Numbered from the stretch's first letter, positions 27,428 through 36,687 are shown. The stretch is 64,000 bases of DNA from Chitinophaga sp. Ak27 (GCF_012726295.1 NZ_JABAOB010000003.1:496001-560000), one strand, 5' to 3'. Notes: generated by a model from the sequence alone, not told the origin. Made by a program: numbers and translations.

Positions 27428-28326
27428 TACCCGTAAATGCTGATACCTGCCTTGAAGGTATTACAGTGAGCATTTACAATGTCCTTTATATGCCTGGAAT
27501 AGCCGCCGCCCATGGCCACGGCGCAGGGGATATCATGCTTTTTCAGCGCATGGAATACCATTTCATCCCGCTCGCGGCATCCCTGCGGCGTTACTTTCAG
27601 TTTCCCGAACTTATCAGTATTCAGTATATCTACGCCCGATAGGTAGAAAACAATATCGGGTTTTACCTGGTCGATGAGCAGGGGTAATGCCGATTCCAGT
27701 AGTTGCAGGTAAGTAGCCGTGTCCATACCATCGGCCAGGGGGATATCCCAGTCGGACGTTTCCTTATGAAAAGGATAGTTATGCGCCCCGTGCATGCTAA
27801 ACGTATATACCTGCGGGGTATTGGTAAAGATAGCTGCGGTGCCATTGCCCTGGTGTACGTCGAGATCCAGTACCAGCGCCTGTTTGATCTTTTTCCAGTG
27901 CAACAGATAGTTGGCAGCGATGGCAAAATCGTTCAATAAACAGAATCCTTCCCCATGGTCAGCAAACGCGTGATGAGTGCCCCCGGCTACGTTGAACCCG
28001 ATGCCATGATCCAGGGCGTGAAGGGCAATATCGATTGTACCTTGCGCAATAACGATTTCGCGGTGAGTAAGGGCAGGGGATTGTGGAAAACCTATTTTCC
28101 GCTGCTCTTTAGGTGTTAGGGTCTGGTCTTCCAGCTGCTGCCAGTAGTCGGCGGTGTGGGTAAGCAGGATCACCTCTTCGGTAGCAGGCTGCGGCTCAAA
28201 TAGTTGTTCATGGGTAATAACGCCCTCCCGGAGTAGCTGTGCAGGTATGAGCTCGTATTTGAGCATCGGAAAGCGATGGTCGGCTGGTAAGGGATGCGTA
28301 TAGCTATCGTGAGTGGCAATTTTCAT
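27424..28326 (-). CDS. Histone deacetylase family (acetoin utilization-type) hydrolase
   Basis: 300-aa zinc-dependent deacetylase of the class II HDAC/AcuC superfamily. Metal and catalytic residues are visible: GGTHHA (His118-His119) and LVLDLDVHQGNGT (Asp154, Asp156, His158), with the third acidic ligand region in YLSGVDILNTDKFGK near residue 240. Bacterial members deacetylate polyamines or proteins, and the substrate is not readable here. The start at 28326 (MKIATHDSY) is preferred; an ATG two codons earlier is possible. It follows pdeM by under 12 bp on the same strand, so it is probably in that operon. Confidence 0.88.
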   Translation of the reverse strand: MKIATHDSYTHPLPADHRFPMLKYELIPAQLLREGVITHEQLFEPQPATEEVILLTHTADYWQQLEDQTLTPKEQRKIGFPQSPALTHREIVIAQGTIDIALHALDHGIGFNVAGGTHHAFADHGEGFCLLNDFAIAANYLLHWKKIKQALVLDLDVHQGNGTAAIFTNTPQVYTFSMHGAHNYPFHKETSDWDIPLADGMDTATYLQLLESALPLLIDQVKPDIVFYLSGVDILNTDKFGKLKVTPQGCRERDEMVFHALKKHDIPCAVAMGGGYSRHIKDIVNAHCNTFKAGISIYGY

Positions 28327-28335
28327 GAGCATGGT

Positions 28336-28992
28336 TCATTGTGCCCGGATAATCGATTTTCCGGCGATTACGAACACCGGATCATTGGCGGCAGGGTCAA
28401 GTGTCGCGGAGCCGGTAAAGTGTCCAAAAGCGGGTAAAATGCCGCAATGGGGGCCAAAATAAAAGCAGGGTAAACGCAAGCGTTGTTTGCCAGTGCCCTG
28501 CATCACAAAAGCAGGATGAAAATGTCCTGAAAAGGTATATTGAAAACCGTTATGATCTTCACAAGGCTCATGAATGAAATGAATGCCTGAAATAGTCAGC
28601 GTGTTATTTACCTGGATCTGCAGCTGTTCATAAACTTCATCCGGCATAATATCATGATTCCCTTTTACCAGGTTGATGGAGATGTTGGCAAACTGCTGCC
28701 GCCATACGCGGAAATATTGTACGTCGTTGTTTTCGGTACTATGAAACATATCTCCCACGATGATGATGCGTTGCGGCAGGTAACGGGTAATCAGCTGTTG
28801 CAGGCGGAAAAGATCTTCCTGTTCTATCCCCGCAGGTACGGCAATACCGGCTTTCCGGAAATGCGTTGCCTTGCCCAGATGCATATCTGACACAATCAGC
28901 GTTTTTTCTTCCTCCCAAAAAATAGCCCGTTGGGGCAGTAAATGCCAATGCTGTTGTTGAAAATGAAAAATTTCCCCGACCACTGAATCCAT
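28336..28992 (-). CDS. pdeM: Ligase-associated DNA damage response endonuclease PdeM
   Basis: 218-aa calcineurin-like metallophosphoesterase. Metal-binding motifs occur in the usual order: SDMHLGKATHFRKAG (about 34-48), GDMFHS (about 81-86), KGNHD (about 113-117) and FSGHFHPAFV near 160. PdeM belongs to a set of DNA-repair genes often found with an ATP-dependent ligase, an exonuclease and a DEXH helicase. Here only the helicase is adjacent (upstream, 28 bp away). The family is firm; the exact DNA substrate is not established from sequence. Confidence 0.9.
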   Translation of the reverse strand: MDSVVGEIFHFQQQHWHLLPQRAIFWEEEKTLIVSDMHLGKATHFRKAGIAVPAGIEQEDLFRLQQLITRYLPQRIIIVGDMFHSTENNDVQYFRVWRQQFANISINLVKGNHDIMPDEVYEQLQIQVNNTLTISGIHFIHEPCEDHNGFQYTFSGHFHPAFVMQGTGKQRLRLPCFYFGPHCGILPAFGHFTGSATLDPAANDPVFVIAGKSIIRAQ

Positions 28993-29020
28993 TTTTTATG
29001 AGCTGCAAATTATTAATTTC

Positions 29021-31474
29021 TTAATCGTTTGTGGTGATCAATTTTTTGATGCGATCTTCCAGCTTTTCGCTGGTCATCGTATCCCGCAGACTGTCTACCT
29101 TAATAGGAAAGCAGAAAGGAGTAAGTCGCTGTGGGGCAGTGATCACAATTTTACTCACTGCAATGCGCTCCAGCGTTTCGCGCAGGCGGGCTTCTTCCAT
29201 CTGGTAAAAGAAAGCTTCATTGAAAGCCTGTTTTAGCAGCAGGTTTTGCGGATCATAATCTTTAAACACATTAAACAGCAAAGAGGCCGATGATTGCAGG
29301 TGCCGGTTGGCTTTATGTTTCCCGGGGTATCCCTGGAAGATAAGCCCGGCTATCACGGCGATATCCCTGAACTTGCGCCGTGCCATTTCAGTAGCATTGA
29401 CGCTGGTTTGCAGTTCTATCAGCAGGTTATCGGTGGTAAATAATTGCTTGGCATTTTCCTGGGTGAGCGGAATCGGTTGATCTGACAATAATTCAAACCC
29501 ATAGTCATTCATTGCAATAGAAAAAGTAATAGGCTGAATGAGACTGAGGCGATAGGCCAGCAACGCCGCCATTACTTCGTGTACCAGCCGCCCTTCGAAA
29601 GGATATACGAAGAGATGGTAACCATCTTTGGTGTTTATTTTTTCAATCAGCAGTTCGTTGTCTTTCGGAATATGTGATAATGTTTCCTGCAACTGGAACA
29701 AGGGCTGCAGCGCTATCAGTTCGGCATCGCGGGATTTGCCCGAGAGAGCCTCATTGAATTTCTGCCGGAGCATGCGTCCCAGGTTGGATGACAATGGAAT
29801 ACGTCCGCCCTGGTAGCTGGGTACGATAGATCTTTTGGAATTTGACTTGCGTACCAGTACGGTCATATCTTTGATGAGCGTGAATTCCAGGTTGCGGCCG
29901 GCCAGGGTAAATGAGTCGCCGGGTTGCAGGCGGGAGATGAAGCTTTCTTCAATGACGCCGATATAGCCACCTGTCATAAACTTTACCTTGAGCATGGCAT
30001 CACTGACGATGGTGCCGATATGTAAACGATGGCGCATGGCCATCATGCGGCTGCGGCAGATAAAGAAGTCGCCCTCACGTTCTACTTTGCGGAACTCATC
30101 ATAACTACCCAGGGCTTCGCCGCCGGTAGTGAGGAAGGAGAGTAGCCACAGCCATTCATCTTCCGTAATATGCTGGTAGCAGAAAGTCTGTCTTACTTCC
30201 TCCCATATTTCCGCGCCGTGAAAGCCATCGGAAACGGCCAGTGTCATTAGGTATTGCAACAATACATCATAAGCGAGCAATACCGGCATGCGGCTTTCTA
30301 TCAGCTCTTCTTCCATGGCTGCTTTTAGCGCTGCTGCTTCTACCAGTTCCAGGGCATGGGTGGGCAGGAAGAAAATCTTACTCACCGCGCCCGGCTGGTG
30401 TCCGCTACGGCCGGCCCTTTGTAGGAAGCGCGCTACGCCTTTTGGACTTCCCACCTGGATGACGCTGTCTACCGGGCGAAAGTCCACGCCCAGGTCCAGG
30501 CTGGCGGTACATACCACCGCTTTCAGGATGCCGTTGTGCAGTGCCTCTTCCACCCAGATGCGGAGCTCCATATCGATAGAGCCATGATGCAATGCCAGGG
30601 CGCCGGCCAGCATGGGATCTTCTTTTAACAGCGCCTGGTACCAGATTTCCGACTGGGAGCGGGTATTGGTAAATATGAGGGTAGTTTGGCTGTCATGAAT
30701 CACTGGTAGCGCCTGTGGCAGCATCTTAATGCCCAGGTGTCCGGCCCAGGGATAGTTTTCGATTTCATGGGGGATCACACTTTTCAGCGCAATATTTTTT
30801 TTCAGTTTGGCGCGGATAATCAAGCCATCATTGTGATATGGGCCCAGCAGTACTTCCAGCGCTTCATCCAGGTTGCCGATGGTGGCTGATATGCCCCATA
30901 TCTTCAGCTGTTTCTTACGCAAGCCTTTCAGGCGGCTGAGTCCCAGTTCCACCATTACGCCGCGTTTGCTGCCAATGAGCTCGTGCCATTCGTCCACCAC
31001 TACGGTATGCAGGTGTTTAAACAAGTTGGGATATTCCTTCTGGGCGAGCAACAGGTGCAGGCTTTCAGGGGTAATGAGGAGTATTTCCGGCATCTGCTTT
31101 TTCTGTGCAGCGCGGGCGGCCAGGGAGGTATCTCCGCTGCGTATACCCACCTGCCAGGGAATGTTTAGTTCCTGGAGCACGGCTTCCATCGCCCGGGCAA
31201 TATCTTTGGCCAGGGCTCGCAGCGGGGTTATCCACAGCAACTGTAAACCGTTTTTGGTTTTGCGGGTATAATCTTTCGGATGGGCGTCTATCCAGGCAAT
31301 CAGTACACCGAGGAACAGGGAAAAGGTTTTACCAAAGCCGGTGGGGGCATTTACGATACCCGACTTCCCCTGCAGGTAAGCCTTCCAGGCATCTTCCTGA
31401 AATTTAAAGGGTTTAAATTCATTTCCCTCCAGCCATTGATGGATCACTTTCCAACCTCCCGAACGTTGTTGCAT
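29021..31474 (-). CDS. Ligase-associated DNA damage response DEXH-box helicase
   Basis: 817-aa Lhr-type superfamily 2 helicase. Motif I APTGFGKT is at residues 43-50, motif II VVDEWHE (DEWH) near 155, motif III SATIGN near 197, and motif VI FLQRAGRSGHQPG near 350. A winged-helix and Lhr-core region follows and the C-terminal third is specific to this repair-associated subgroup. It precedes pdeM in one operon. The cognate ligase and exonuclease genes are absent from the neighbourhood. Confidence 0.92.
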   Translation of the reverse strand: MQQRSGGWKVIHQWLEGNEFKPFKFQEDAWKAYLQGKSGIVNAPTGFGKTFSLFLGVLIAWIDAHPKDYTRKTKNGLQLLWITPLRALAKDIARAMEAVLQELNIPWQVGIRSGDTSLAARAAQKKQMPEILLITPESLHLLLAQKEYPNLFKHLHTVVVDEWHELIGSKRGVMVELGLSRLKGLRKKQLKIWGISATIGNLDEALEVLLGPYHNDGLIIRAKLKKNIALKSVIPHEIENYPWAGHLGIKMLPQALPVIHDSQTTLIFTNTRSQSEIWYQALLKEDPMLAGALALHHGSIDMELRIWVEEALHNGILKAVVCTASLDLGVDFRPVDSVIQVGSPKGVARFLQRAGRSGHQPGAVSKIFFLPTHALELVEAAALKAAMEEELIESRMPVLLAYDVLLQYLMTLAVSDGFHGAEIWEEVRQTFCYQHITEDEWLWLLSFLTTGGEALGSYDEFRKVEREGDFFICRSRMMAMRHRLHIGTIVSDAMLKVKFMTGGYIGVIEESFISRLQPGDSFTLAGRNLEFTLIKDMTVLVRKSNSKRSIVPSYQGGRIPLSSNLGRMLRQKFNEALSGKSRDAELIALQPLFQLQETLSHIPKDNELLIEKINTKDGYHLFVYPFEGRLVHEVMAALLAYRLSLIQPITFSIAMNDYGFELLSDQPIPLTQENAKQLFTTDNLLIELQTSVNATEMARRKFRDIAVIAGLIFQGYPGKHKANRHLQSSASLLFNVFKDYDPQNLLLKQAFNEAFFYQMEEARLRETLERIAVSKIVITAPQRLTPFCFPIKVDSLRDTMTSEKLEDRIKKLITTND

Positions 31475-31513
31475 AACAATGAAATTAGGATAAAATGGTA
31501 AATCGCGAAACGC

Positions 31514-31521
31514 TATTTTTG
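31514..31521 (+). promoter_or_regulatory. -7 element for the NCS2 permease
   Basis: TATTTTTG matches TANNTTTG and ends only 4 nt before the ATG at 31526, which would place transcription start at or next to the start codon. Confidence 0.4.
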
Positions 31522-31525
31522 CAGC

Positions 31526-32851
31526 ATGCTCGCAAAATTTTTCCGGCTCTCCGAAAATAATACAACGGTTAAGAAAGAAGTACTGGCAGGGTTAACTACC
31601 TTTTCTACGATGGCGTATATACTGGCGGTAAATCCCAGTATCCTTTCGCAAACAGGAATGGATTTCCAGGCGTTGATCACGGCTACCGCCCTGGCTGCTG
31701 CTATTGGCACCCTCGTGATGGCCTTGTACGCGAGGCTGCCCATTGGCGTGGCGCCCGGCATGGGTCTCAATGCTTTCTTTGCCTATACGATTGTATCGGC
31801 CATGGGTTATAGCTGGCAGTTTGCACTGACAGCTGTTTTCCTGGAAGGACTTATTTTTATTGTGTTATCCATGTTCCGGATACGGGAGGCTATTATCAAC
31901 AGCATCCCGGGTAACCTGAAATATGCCATATCAGTGGGTATTGGGTTATTGATTGCATTGATAGGCATGGCCAATGCCGGTATTATTGAAACAGGCATGC
32001 ATCATGTGGGAGATGGTAAACTGGGCGGTGTGATCCTGAAAATGGGAAATATCACCAGTGTAGGACCGCTCATTGCGTTGATAGGACTGATTATCAGCGC
32101 TGTACTAATGTATAAGGGAGTGAATGCGGCCCTGTTGATAGGCATCCTGGCGGCGACTGTAATCGGTATACCCCTGGGCATTACCCATCTTCCCGAAAAC
32201 GGGCACTTGGTGAGCTTACCGCCATCATTAGCGCCTGTAGCGTTTAAGCTGCAATTCGATAAAATATTTTCGCTGAATATGGTGATGATCCTGTTTACCT
32301 TGTTGATGGTAAATTTGTTTGACACCGTAGGTACCCTGATAGGACTTTGCAATAAGGCGGGATTGCTGGATGAACAGGGACGTTTGCCCCGCGCCAAGCA
32401 GGCGCTGATGGCAGATGCCATTGGTACCACCGCTGCCGGGCTGCTGGGTACCAGCGTAGTAACAGCTTATGTAGAAAGTGCCAGCGGTATTGCTGCCGGC
32501 GGCAAAACGGGATTAACCTCGTTTACCGTAGCCATCATGTTTTTGTTATCCTTGTTTTTTGCCCCGGTGTTTGCCATGATACCACAAGCTGCTACGGCGC
32601 CTGCTTTGATTATAGTAGGTATGCTCATGATGGGGGCCGTTACCAAAATAGATTTTAACGATGTAACGGAAGCTATTCCTGCTTTCCTCGCTATTGTAAT
32701 GATGCCTTACAGTTATAGCATCGCAGAGGGGATTGTATTTGGTATGCTGTCTTATGTGCTACTGAAGGTATTAACCGGGCAGTATAAAAGAATCAGCCCG
32801 GTGATGTACATATTGGCGGTGCTGTTTATCATTACTTTTCTCGTAAAATAA
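31526..32851 (+). CDS. NCS2 (AzgA-type) purine permease
   Basis: 441-aa inner-membrane proton symporter for adenine, guanine or hypoxanthine. It begins with the AzgA-type N-terminus KEVLAGLTTFSTMAYILAVNPSIL and has GVAPGMGLNAFFAYT (about 75-89), the motif that lines the substrate site. Later comes LFDTVGTLIGL (about 264-274). Twelve to fourteen hydrophobic segments are visible. It is a single gene; its stop codon abuts the stop of the convergent LD-carboxypeptidase with no gap. Confidence 0.92.
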   Translation: MLAKFFRLSENNTTVKKEVLAGLTTFSTMAYILAVNPSILSQTGMDFQALITATALAAAIGTLVMALYARLPIGVAPGMGLNAFFAYTIVSAMGYSWQFALTAVFLEGLIFIVLSMFRIREAIINSIPGNLKYAISVGIGLLIALIGMANAGIIETGMHHVGDGKLGGVILKMGNITSVGPLIALIGLIISAVLMYKGVNAALLIGILAATVIGIPLGITHLPENGHLVSLPPSLAPVAFKLQFDKIFSLNMVMILFTLLMVNLFDTVGTLIGLCNKAGLLDEQGRLPRAKQALMADAIGTTAAGLLGTSVVTAYVESASGIAAGGKTGLTSFTVAIMFLLSLFFAPVFAMIPQAATAPALIIVGMLMMGAVTKIDFNDVTEAIPAFLAIVMMPYSYSIAEGIVFGMLSYVLLKVLTGQYKRISPVMYILAVLFIITFLVK

Positions 32852-33883
32852 TTATTCCGCCAATGTGGTTCCGCTATCAGTAACGTTGAGCGTATGCATC
32901 ATGCCACATTTGAGTGCATAGTTATTCTTCTGGTGCCCTACGGGAAAATTGAAGCAAACCGGGAAACTGGTATGCTTTATTTTTTCGAAGACCATATCAT
33001 AAACGGTTCTTCCGAATTCTTCGCCGGGGTCATCTGGTTTAATCTTATTAAATCCGCCAATGACAAGGCCCGCGAGGTGGTCTAGCTTATGTGATCGCTG
33101 CAGGGTGCCCAGCATACGATCCAGGCTATACAGGTATTCTCCTACTTCTTCGAGAAACAATATTTTACCATTGGTATCTATTTCAGAATCGGTGCCACAC
33201 ATACTCTGGATGATCGACAGGTTGCCGCCAATAATTACGCCCCTGGCTTTCCCTTTCCTGTTTTGGGCATCGGGAGGCGCGCTGTACTGCATTCTTTTGC
33301 CGGTCAACGCCTGGTAAATAGACATGATGGTGTCTTGCACCACCGGTTCGGCTTTGCTGAATTCATCGGGGAAGCTATTGCACATTTTTGCGTGCAGGGA
33401 GGCAATCCCGAAGTGCCGGTTAATATGACAATGTAATACCGTAGCATCACTGAAGCCGATAATCCATTTTGGCTTGCGCCGAAACCGGGAAAAGTTGAGC
33501 TGGTCGATAATACGTGCGGTGCCATATCCGCCACGCCCGCACATAATGGCCTTGATGCTGTCGTCGTCCAGCATAGCCTGAAGGTCTGCCAGCCGCTCTG
33601 CATCAGTGCCACCAAAACTGAAATCGCGTGCCCCTACGGCTTTGCCTATACGAATATTAAATCCCCAGCTTTCCATAATACGGATGGCGGGTTGTATCTC
33701 TTCTCTTTGAATATAGCCTGCCGGACAGGTAATGCCGATAATGTCGCCAGGTTTCAGATAAGGAGGCGCGAGTGGCTTTTCAACATCTGAACTAGCTGGC
33801 AAATCAATTCCGGCAAGCGTTTTCAACGACGATAAGGCCGCGCCGGAGGTAATAAGGGAGGATAAAAAATGCTTACGGTTCAT
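32852..33883 (-). CDS. LD-carboxypeptidase (S66 family)
   Basis: 343-aa predicted murein tetrapeptide LD-carboxypeptidase, which removes the terminal D-Ala in peptidoglycan recycling. The start is set at 33883 (MNRKHFLSSLITSGAALSS), giving a twin-arginine-like or signal-anchor N-terminus; a TTG nine codons upstream is less likely. CGRGGYGTARII is followed by WIIGFSDATVLH, where the serine of GFSD is the expected nucleophile. ILFLEEVGEYLY supplies the glutamate region, and the expected late histidine region is near VGHQKNNYALKCG. Export is suggested by the N-terminus, although E. coli LdcA is cytoplasmic. It follows the SnoaL-like gene by 31 bp. Confidence 0.88.
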   Translation of the reverse strand: MNRKHFLSSLITSGAALSSLKTLAGIDLPASSDVEKPLAPPYLKPGDIIGITCPAGYIQREEIQPAIRIMESWGFNIRIGKAVGARDFSFGGTDAERLADLQAMLDDDSIKAIMCGRGGYGTARIIDQLNFSRFRRKPKWIIGFSDATVLHCHINRHFGIASLHAKMCNSFPDEFSKAEPVVQDTIMSIYQALTGKRMQYSAPPDAQNRKGKARGVIIGGNLSIIQSMCGTDSEIDTNGKILFLEEVGEYLYSLDRMLGTLQRSHKLDHLAGLVIGGFNKIKPDDPGEEFGRTVYDMVFEKIKHTSFPVCFNFPVGHQKNNYALKCGMMHTLNVTDSGTTLAE

Positions 33884-33914
33884 ACGTTTAATGTAAGCAT
33901 AATTTGGCAAACAA

Positions 33915-34310
33915 TCAGGTGGTGATTAGTTCTCGTATCGACCAGTGGGCAATATATTGTTCGTTCTTCAACTGGATAATATCAATGATACGCAGGGTAG
34001 CCTTACGACCAGTAGGAGCTTGTCCCATGAACGATGCCTGCAGTGTACCGGTAAATGCTTTGTGGGTAACTACTTTATCATCTTCTGCAATCATATCAAA
34101 AATCTCCAGCTGGATATCTGGGAGCGCAGGATGCAGGAGCTGGGTAATAAAATTGCGGGTACCTATGCGATCGTTATAGCCTGGTACGCCGGTGTGATTA
34201 ATGAATCCGGGCGCTACTATTTCTTCGAAGGCATCGAGGTTACCTTTAATAATAAATTCTTCATTGAAGCGTCTTACTATGGCTTTGTTTTTTTCTTGTA
34301 TCGTCTGCAT
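33915..34310 (-). CDS. SnoaL/NTF2-like ester cyclase-type protein
   Basis: 131-aa small cone-fold protein. It contains the SnoaL polyketide-cyclase-like pattern: NKAIVRRFNEEFIIKGNLDAFEEIVAPGFINH at the start and a C-terminal RIIDIIQLKNEQYIAHWS. Proteins of this type are mostly stand-alone and often of unknown substrate. There is no polyketide gene beside it, so a role in polyketide chemistry is not supported. It may be co-transcribed with the LD-carboxypeptidase downstream and is next to an AraC regulator. Confidence 0.8.
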   Translation of the reverse strand: MQTIQEKNKAIVRRFNEEFIIKGNLDAFEEIVAPGFINHTGVPGYNDRIGTRNFITQLLHPALPDIQLEIFDMIAEDDKVVTHKAFTGTLQASFMGQAPTGRKATLRIIDIIQLKNEQYIAHWSIRELITT

Positions 34311-34328
34311 GTTATCTTTTTATAACTG

Positions 34329-34336
34329 CAAAGCTA
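34329..34336 (-). promoter_or_regulatory. -7 element for the SnoaL-like gene
   Basis: Minus-strand TAGCTTTG, exact TANNTTTG, ends 18 nt before the ATG at 34310. Confidence 0.4.
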
Positions 34337-34370
34337 CCTGGAAGTCATACAGGCCAGTAACGGAAAAAGC

Positions 34371-35228
34371 TCAGATCATTGCTTTTTTGGCTCTCGTATG
34401 ATTAGGGGTGACACCGTAGGTTTGTTTAAAAATCCGGATAAAATGCGAAGTGCTTTCAAATCCGCATGACAAGGCTATTTCCGCCACTTGTAATGGGGTA
34501 GTTTGTAATAAGGTGTGGGCATAAGAGAGTCGTTGTTCATTGATCCACTTGCGGGGGGAAGTATGAAATTGTTGCTGGAAATCCCGTTTAAAGGAAGCGA
34601 GGCTGCGGCCGGACAGTCTGGCCATCTCTTCCAGTGTCAGGGGTTGAAATAAATGTTGCCGTACAATAAAGGCCAGGTCCTGGGGCTGGGCATGTACAAT
34701 TTGTTGCAGGAAAGCGAGTATGGCAGCGTGTTGCGGAGTAGCTAACAACAGCAGGAACAGCTCATATAATTTTACCGGTAAAAGTGCCGGTAAGGTAGCG
34801 GGTTCCTGGTGGAAATAGTGGACGTATTGTTCCCGGAATGCTTCTATTAATGGATTAACCGGTACTACCAAATGATCTGTTGCAGTAGTTTTCTGGGGAG
34901 TGATATAGTTGAATTTGTGAAGGAACCGGCGTAGCAGTTCATCAGAAAAGTAAAGCAACAGGCTTTTGAATTGCAACCCTTCTTCCACAAAGTCGGACAT
35001 CACATAAAAGCCGCGTTTCATTAGCAGCAGCGAGCCGGCTTCTACTTTTATGGTTTGCTGATCAAAATGTAGCAGTTTATACCCGGAGAGTACAAAAATG
35101 ATCACATTTTCTTTGAGGAAGATGGTGCGTTTATTGGCCATGCTGCGTTGTTTCAGCATAGCAAAATGGGTGTTGCCTGCTTTGAGTATTTGTTGTCCGT
35201 CCTGGTCTTTCGGGAATTTGAGTAACAT
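34371..35228 (-). CDS. AraC family transcriptional regulator
   Basis: 285-aa regulator. The N-terminal 165 residues form a cupin-like sensor domain (NVIIFVLSGYKLLHFDQQTIKVEAGSLLLMKRG). The C-terminal 100 residues are the AraC double helix-turn-helix: LTLEEMARLSGRSLASFKRDFQQQFHTSPRKWINEQRL, then VAEIALSCGFESTSHFIRIFKQTYGVTPNHTR. The target is unknown; the nearest candidates are the SnoaL-like gene downstream, the beta-barrel gene upstream, and itself. A perfect palindrome at 35265-35291 lies just upstream of its promoter. Confidence 0.9.
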   Translation of the reverse strand: MLLKFPKDQDGQQILKAGNTHFAMLKQRSMANKRTIFLKENVIIFVLSGYKLLHFDQQTIKVEAGSLLLMKRGFYVMSDFVEEGLQFKSLLLYFSDELLRRFLHKFNYITPQKTTATDHLVVPVNPLIEAFREQYVHYFHQEPATLPALLPVKLYELFLLLLATPQHAAILAFLQQIVHAQPQDLAFIVRQHLFQPLTLEEMARLSGRSLASFKRDFQQQFHTSPRKWINEQRLSYAHTLLQTTPLQVAEIALSCGFESTSHFIRIFKQTYGVTPNHTRAKKAMI

Positions 35229-35232
35229 GTTT

Positions 35233-35240
35233 CAAATGTA
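35233..35240 (-). promoter_or_regulatory. -7 element for the AraC gene
   Basis: Minus-strand TACATTTG, exact TANNTTTG, ends only 4 nt before the ATG at 35228, suggesting a very short or leaderless transcript. Confidence 0.4.
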
Positions 35241-35264
35241 AGCATTCCCGGGTTTTTAAAGGCA

Positions 35265-35291
35265 GTGGTATAGTCAACGTGACTATACCAC
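35265..35291. promoter_or_regulatory. Perfect 12-bp palindrome upstream of the AraC gene
   Basis: GTGGTATAGTCA and TGACTATACCAC separated by ACG. It lies 24 nt upstream of the -7 box of the AraC gene, where a -33 region would be, and 36 bp after the beta-barrel gene stop. It may be an operator for the AraC protein or the terminator of the barrel gene; there is no T-run, which favours an operator. Confidence 0.5.
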
Positions 35292-35327
35292 CGGGTGACA
35301 GTAAAAGGTTAAATGGATGCGGCCGGC

Positions 35328-35912
35328 TTATTTTTTCCCGAAGGTATAGTCGATACCAACTCTTAGATTTGAGTTGTATTCGGCGCCGATTGATTTCGTA
35401 ATGCCATGCATATACCTGGCGGAAACACCGAGGCCGAAGGGCAGTTTATAACCAACGCCGACAGATCCAGCCAGGGTAAACCGGTTGTAATAGCTGGTAT
35501 AGTGCTGCCAGTTGCCGGCGGAACCCTGTTTGGCATCCAACAACATGCTTACTTCCGGACCGGCCTCCACGTAGAGCTTGGGCGTAATATGATATTGTAC
35601 CATTACGGGTATGCTGAGATATTGTTCCCTGGTTTTGAATGTCAGGGTCTGAAGTGGTTCTCCCGGATGAAGCACTATAAATTTTTGGTTTTGACCATTA
35701 TAAGAATATATTACTTCGGGTTGCAGTGACCAATGGTCATTCAATTTGAAGTTGGCAAAGCCACCTCCGTAAAAAGACGGAAATACCGGGTTCAGTTTGG
35801 AGGTTTTAGACGAAAGTCCAAGTCCCCCTTTAATGCCATAGTGAATGGTTTGGGCACGGGTTGTCAGGGCTGCTGCTACGAACGGAAGCAGGAGCAATAG
35901 AATTTTCTTCAT
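35328..35912 (-). CDS. Small outer-membrane beta-barrel protein
   Basis: 194-aa protein with a signal peptide (1-20, ending TRAQ) and a run of alternating hydrophobic strands ending in aromatic-rich GIDYTFGKK, the pattern of the PorT/OmpW-like barrel families common in Bacteroidota. It starts IHYGIKGGLGLSS, typical of the porin-family-like barrels with eight strands. The role is unknown. It is on the same strand and upstream of the AraC regulator but separated by 99 bp with a palindrome. Confidence 0.85.
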   Translation of the reverse strand: MKKILLLLLPFVAAALTTRAQTIHYGIKGGLGLSSKTSKLNPVFPSFYGGGFANFKLNDHWSLQPEVIYSYNGQNQKFIVLHPGEPLQTLTFKTREQYLSIPVMVQYHITPKLYVEAGPEVSMLLDAKQGSAGNWQHYTSYYNRFTLAGSVGVGYKLPFGLGVSARYMHGITKSIGAEYNSNLRVGIDYTFGKK

Positions 35913-36102
35913 GTCTGTAAGTTCTCAGGTGATAGTTGAGTGATTTAATTAAAAGTTACTACAGTAAGGCCTTACAGGGATAAAATTAGAGTTGTAAATG
36001 TTAAGAAAATCCTTACTTTATTTTTTTTACATCACTTTAACTATCAAAATTTTCATGTAAGGATGGCAGTGTTTTTGTCTTACTTTATCAAATACTCTTG
36101 TT

Positions 36103-36687
36103 ATGCGATATCTTATCTTATTCTTATCCACCCTGTTGTTTACACTGGAAACCAGTGCACAGCAAAGCGCCTGGACGATTGTTCCCGGACAACGCATCGG
36201 GCAAATAAAGCTGGAAGCGCCTGCACAGAGCCTGGCAGTATTAGGTAAGCCGGATGGAGGCGATGCTGCTATGATGAAAGCCTGGCGTATCTGGTATAGC
36301 CGGAAGAAAGATAACAGCATTGATTCAACGCATATGCTGGCGGTATTCACCGCTATGCGTACACAGGATACGCAGTATGTAAAGCAGATACGGGTTAATT
36401 CACCCAAGTTCAAAACTGCAAAAGGCGTGGGGGCCGGCAGCACGTTATCGGCTATCAAAAAAGCTTATCCGGGTGTTAAACTGGTACGGCTATACGAAAC
36501 GGCCAATAAGGCAAAACGTATTGCTGTGTATGAAGATACCCAACAGGGTATTGCTTTTGAAACGGCTAATTCACGCAGCCGGAAGCCAATTTGCGCTATG
36601 GTAGTAGTATTTGACCCTGGCGAATCGGCCGCAGGTTATCTTGATTTTCACGTTGGCTTCGACCTGATGAACCCCGTGGAGCCTTAG
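36103..36687 (+). CDS. Exported protein of unknown function
   Basis: 194-aa protein with a signal peptide (1-19, ending TSAQ). I do not recognise a named domain. It opens WTIVPGQRIGQIKLEAPAQSLAVLGKPDGG, a pattern seen in small Bacteroidota periplasmic proteins. It has a mid-protein segment GVGAGSTLSAIKKAYPGVKL that suggests a repeat of the same motif (two copies of a 'G..LG..L..AYPG' type element). There are no transmembrane segments after the signal. It is a single gene, convergent with the Lrp regulator. Confidence 0.7.
   Translation: MRYLILFLSTLLFTLETSAQQSAWTIVPGQRIGQIKLEAPAQSLAVLGKPDGGDAAMMKAWRIWYSRKKDNSIDSTHMLAVFTAMRTQDTQYVKQIRVNSPKFKTAKGVGAGSTLSAIKKAYPGVKLVRLYETANKAKRIAVYEDTQQGIAFETANSRSRKPICAMVVVFDPGESAAGYLDFHVGFDLMNPVEP

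Noticed and set aside
33915..34310. SnoaL-like protein as part of a polyketide cluster
   Set aside because: No polyketide or cyclase genes are adjacent; stand-alone NTF2-fold proteins are common.
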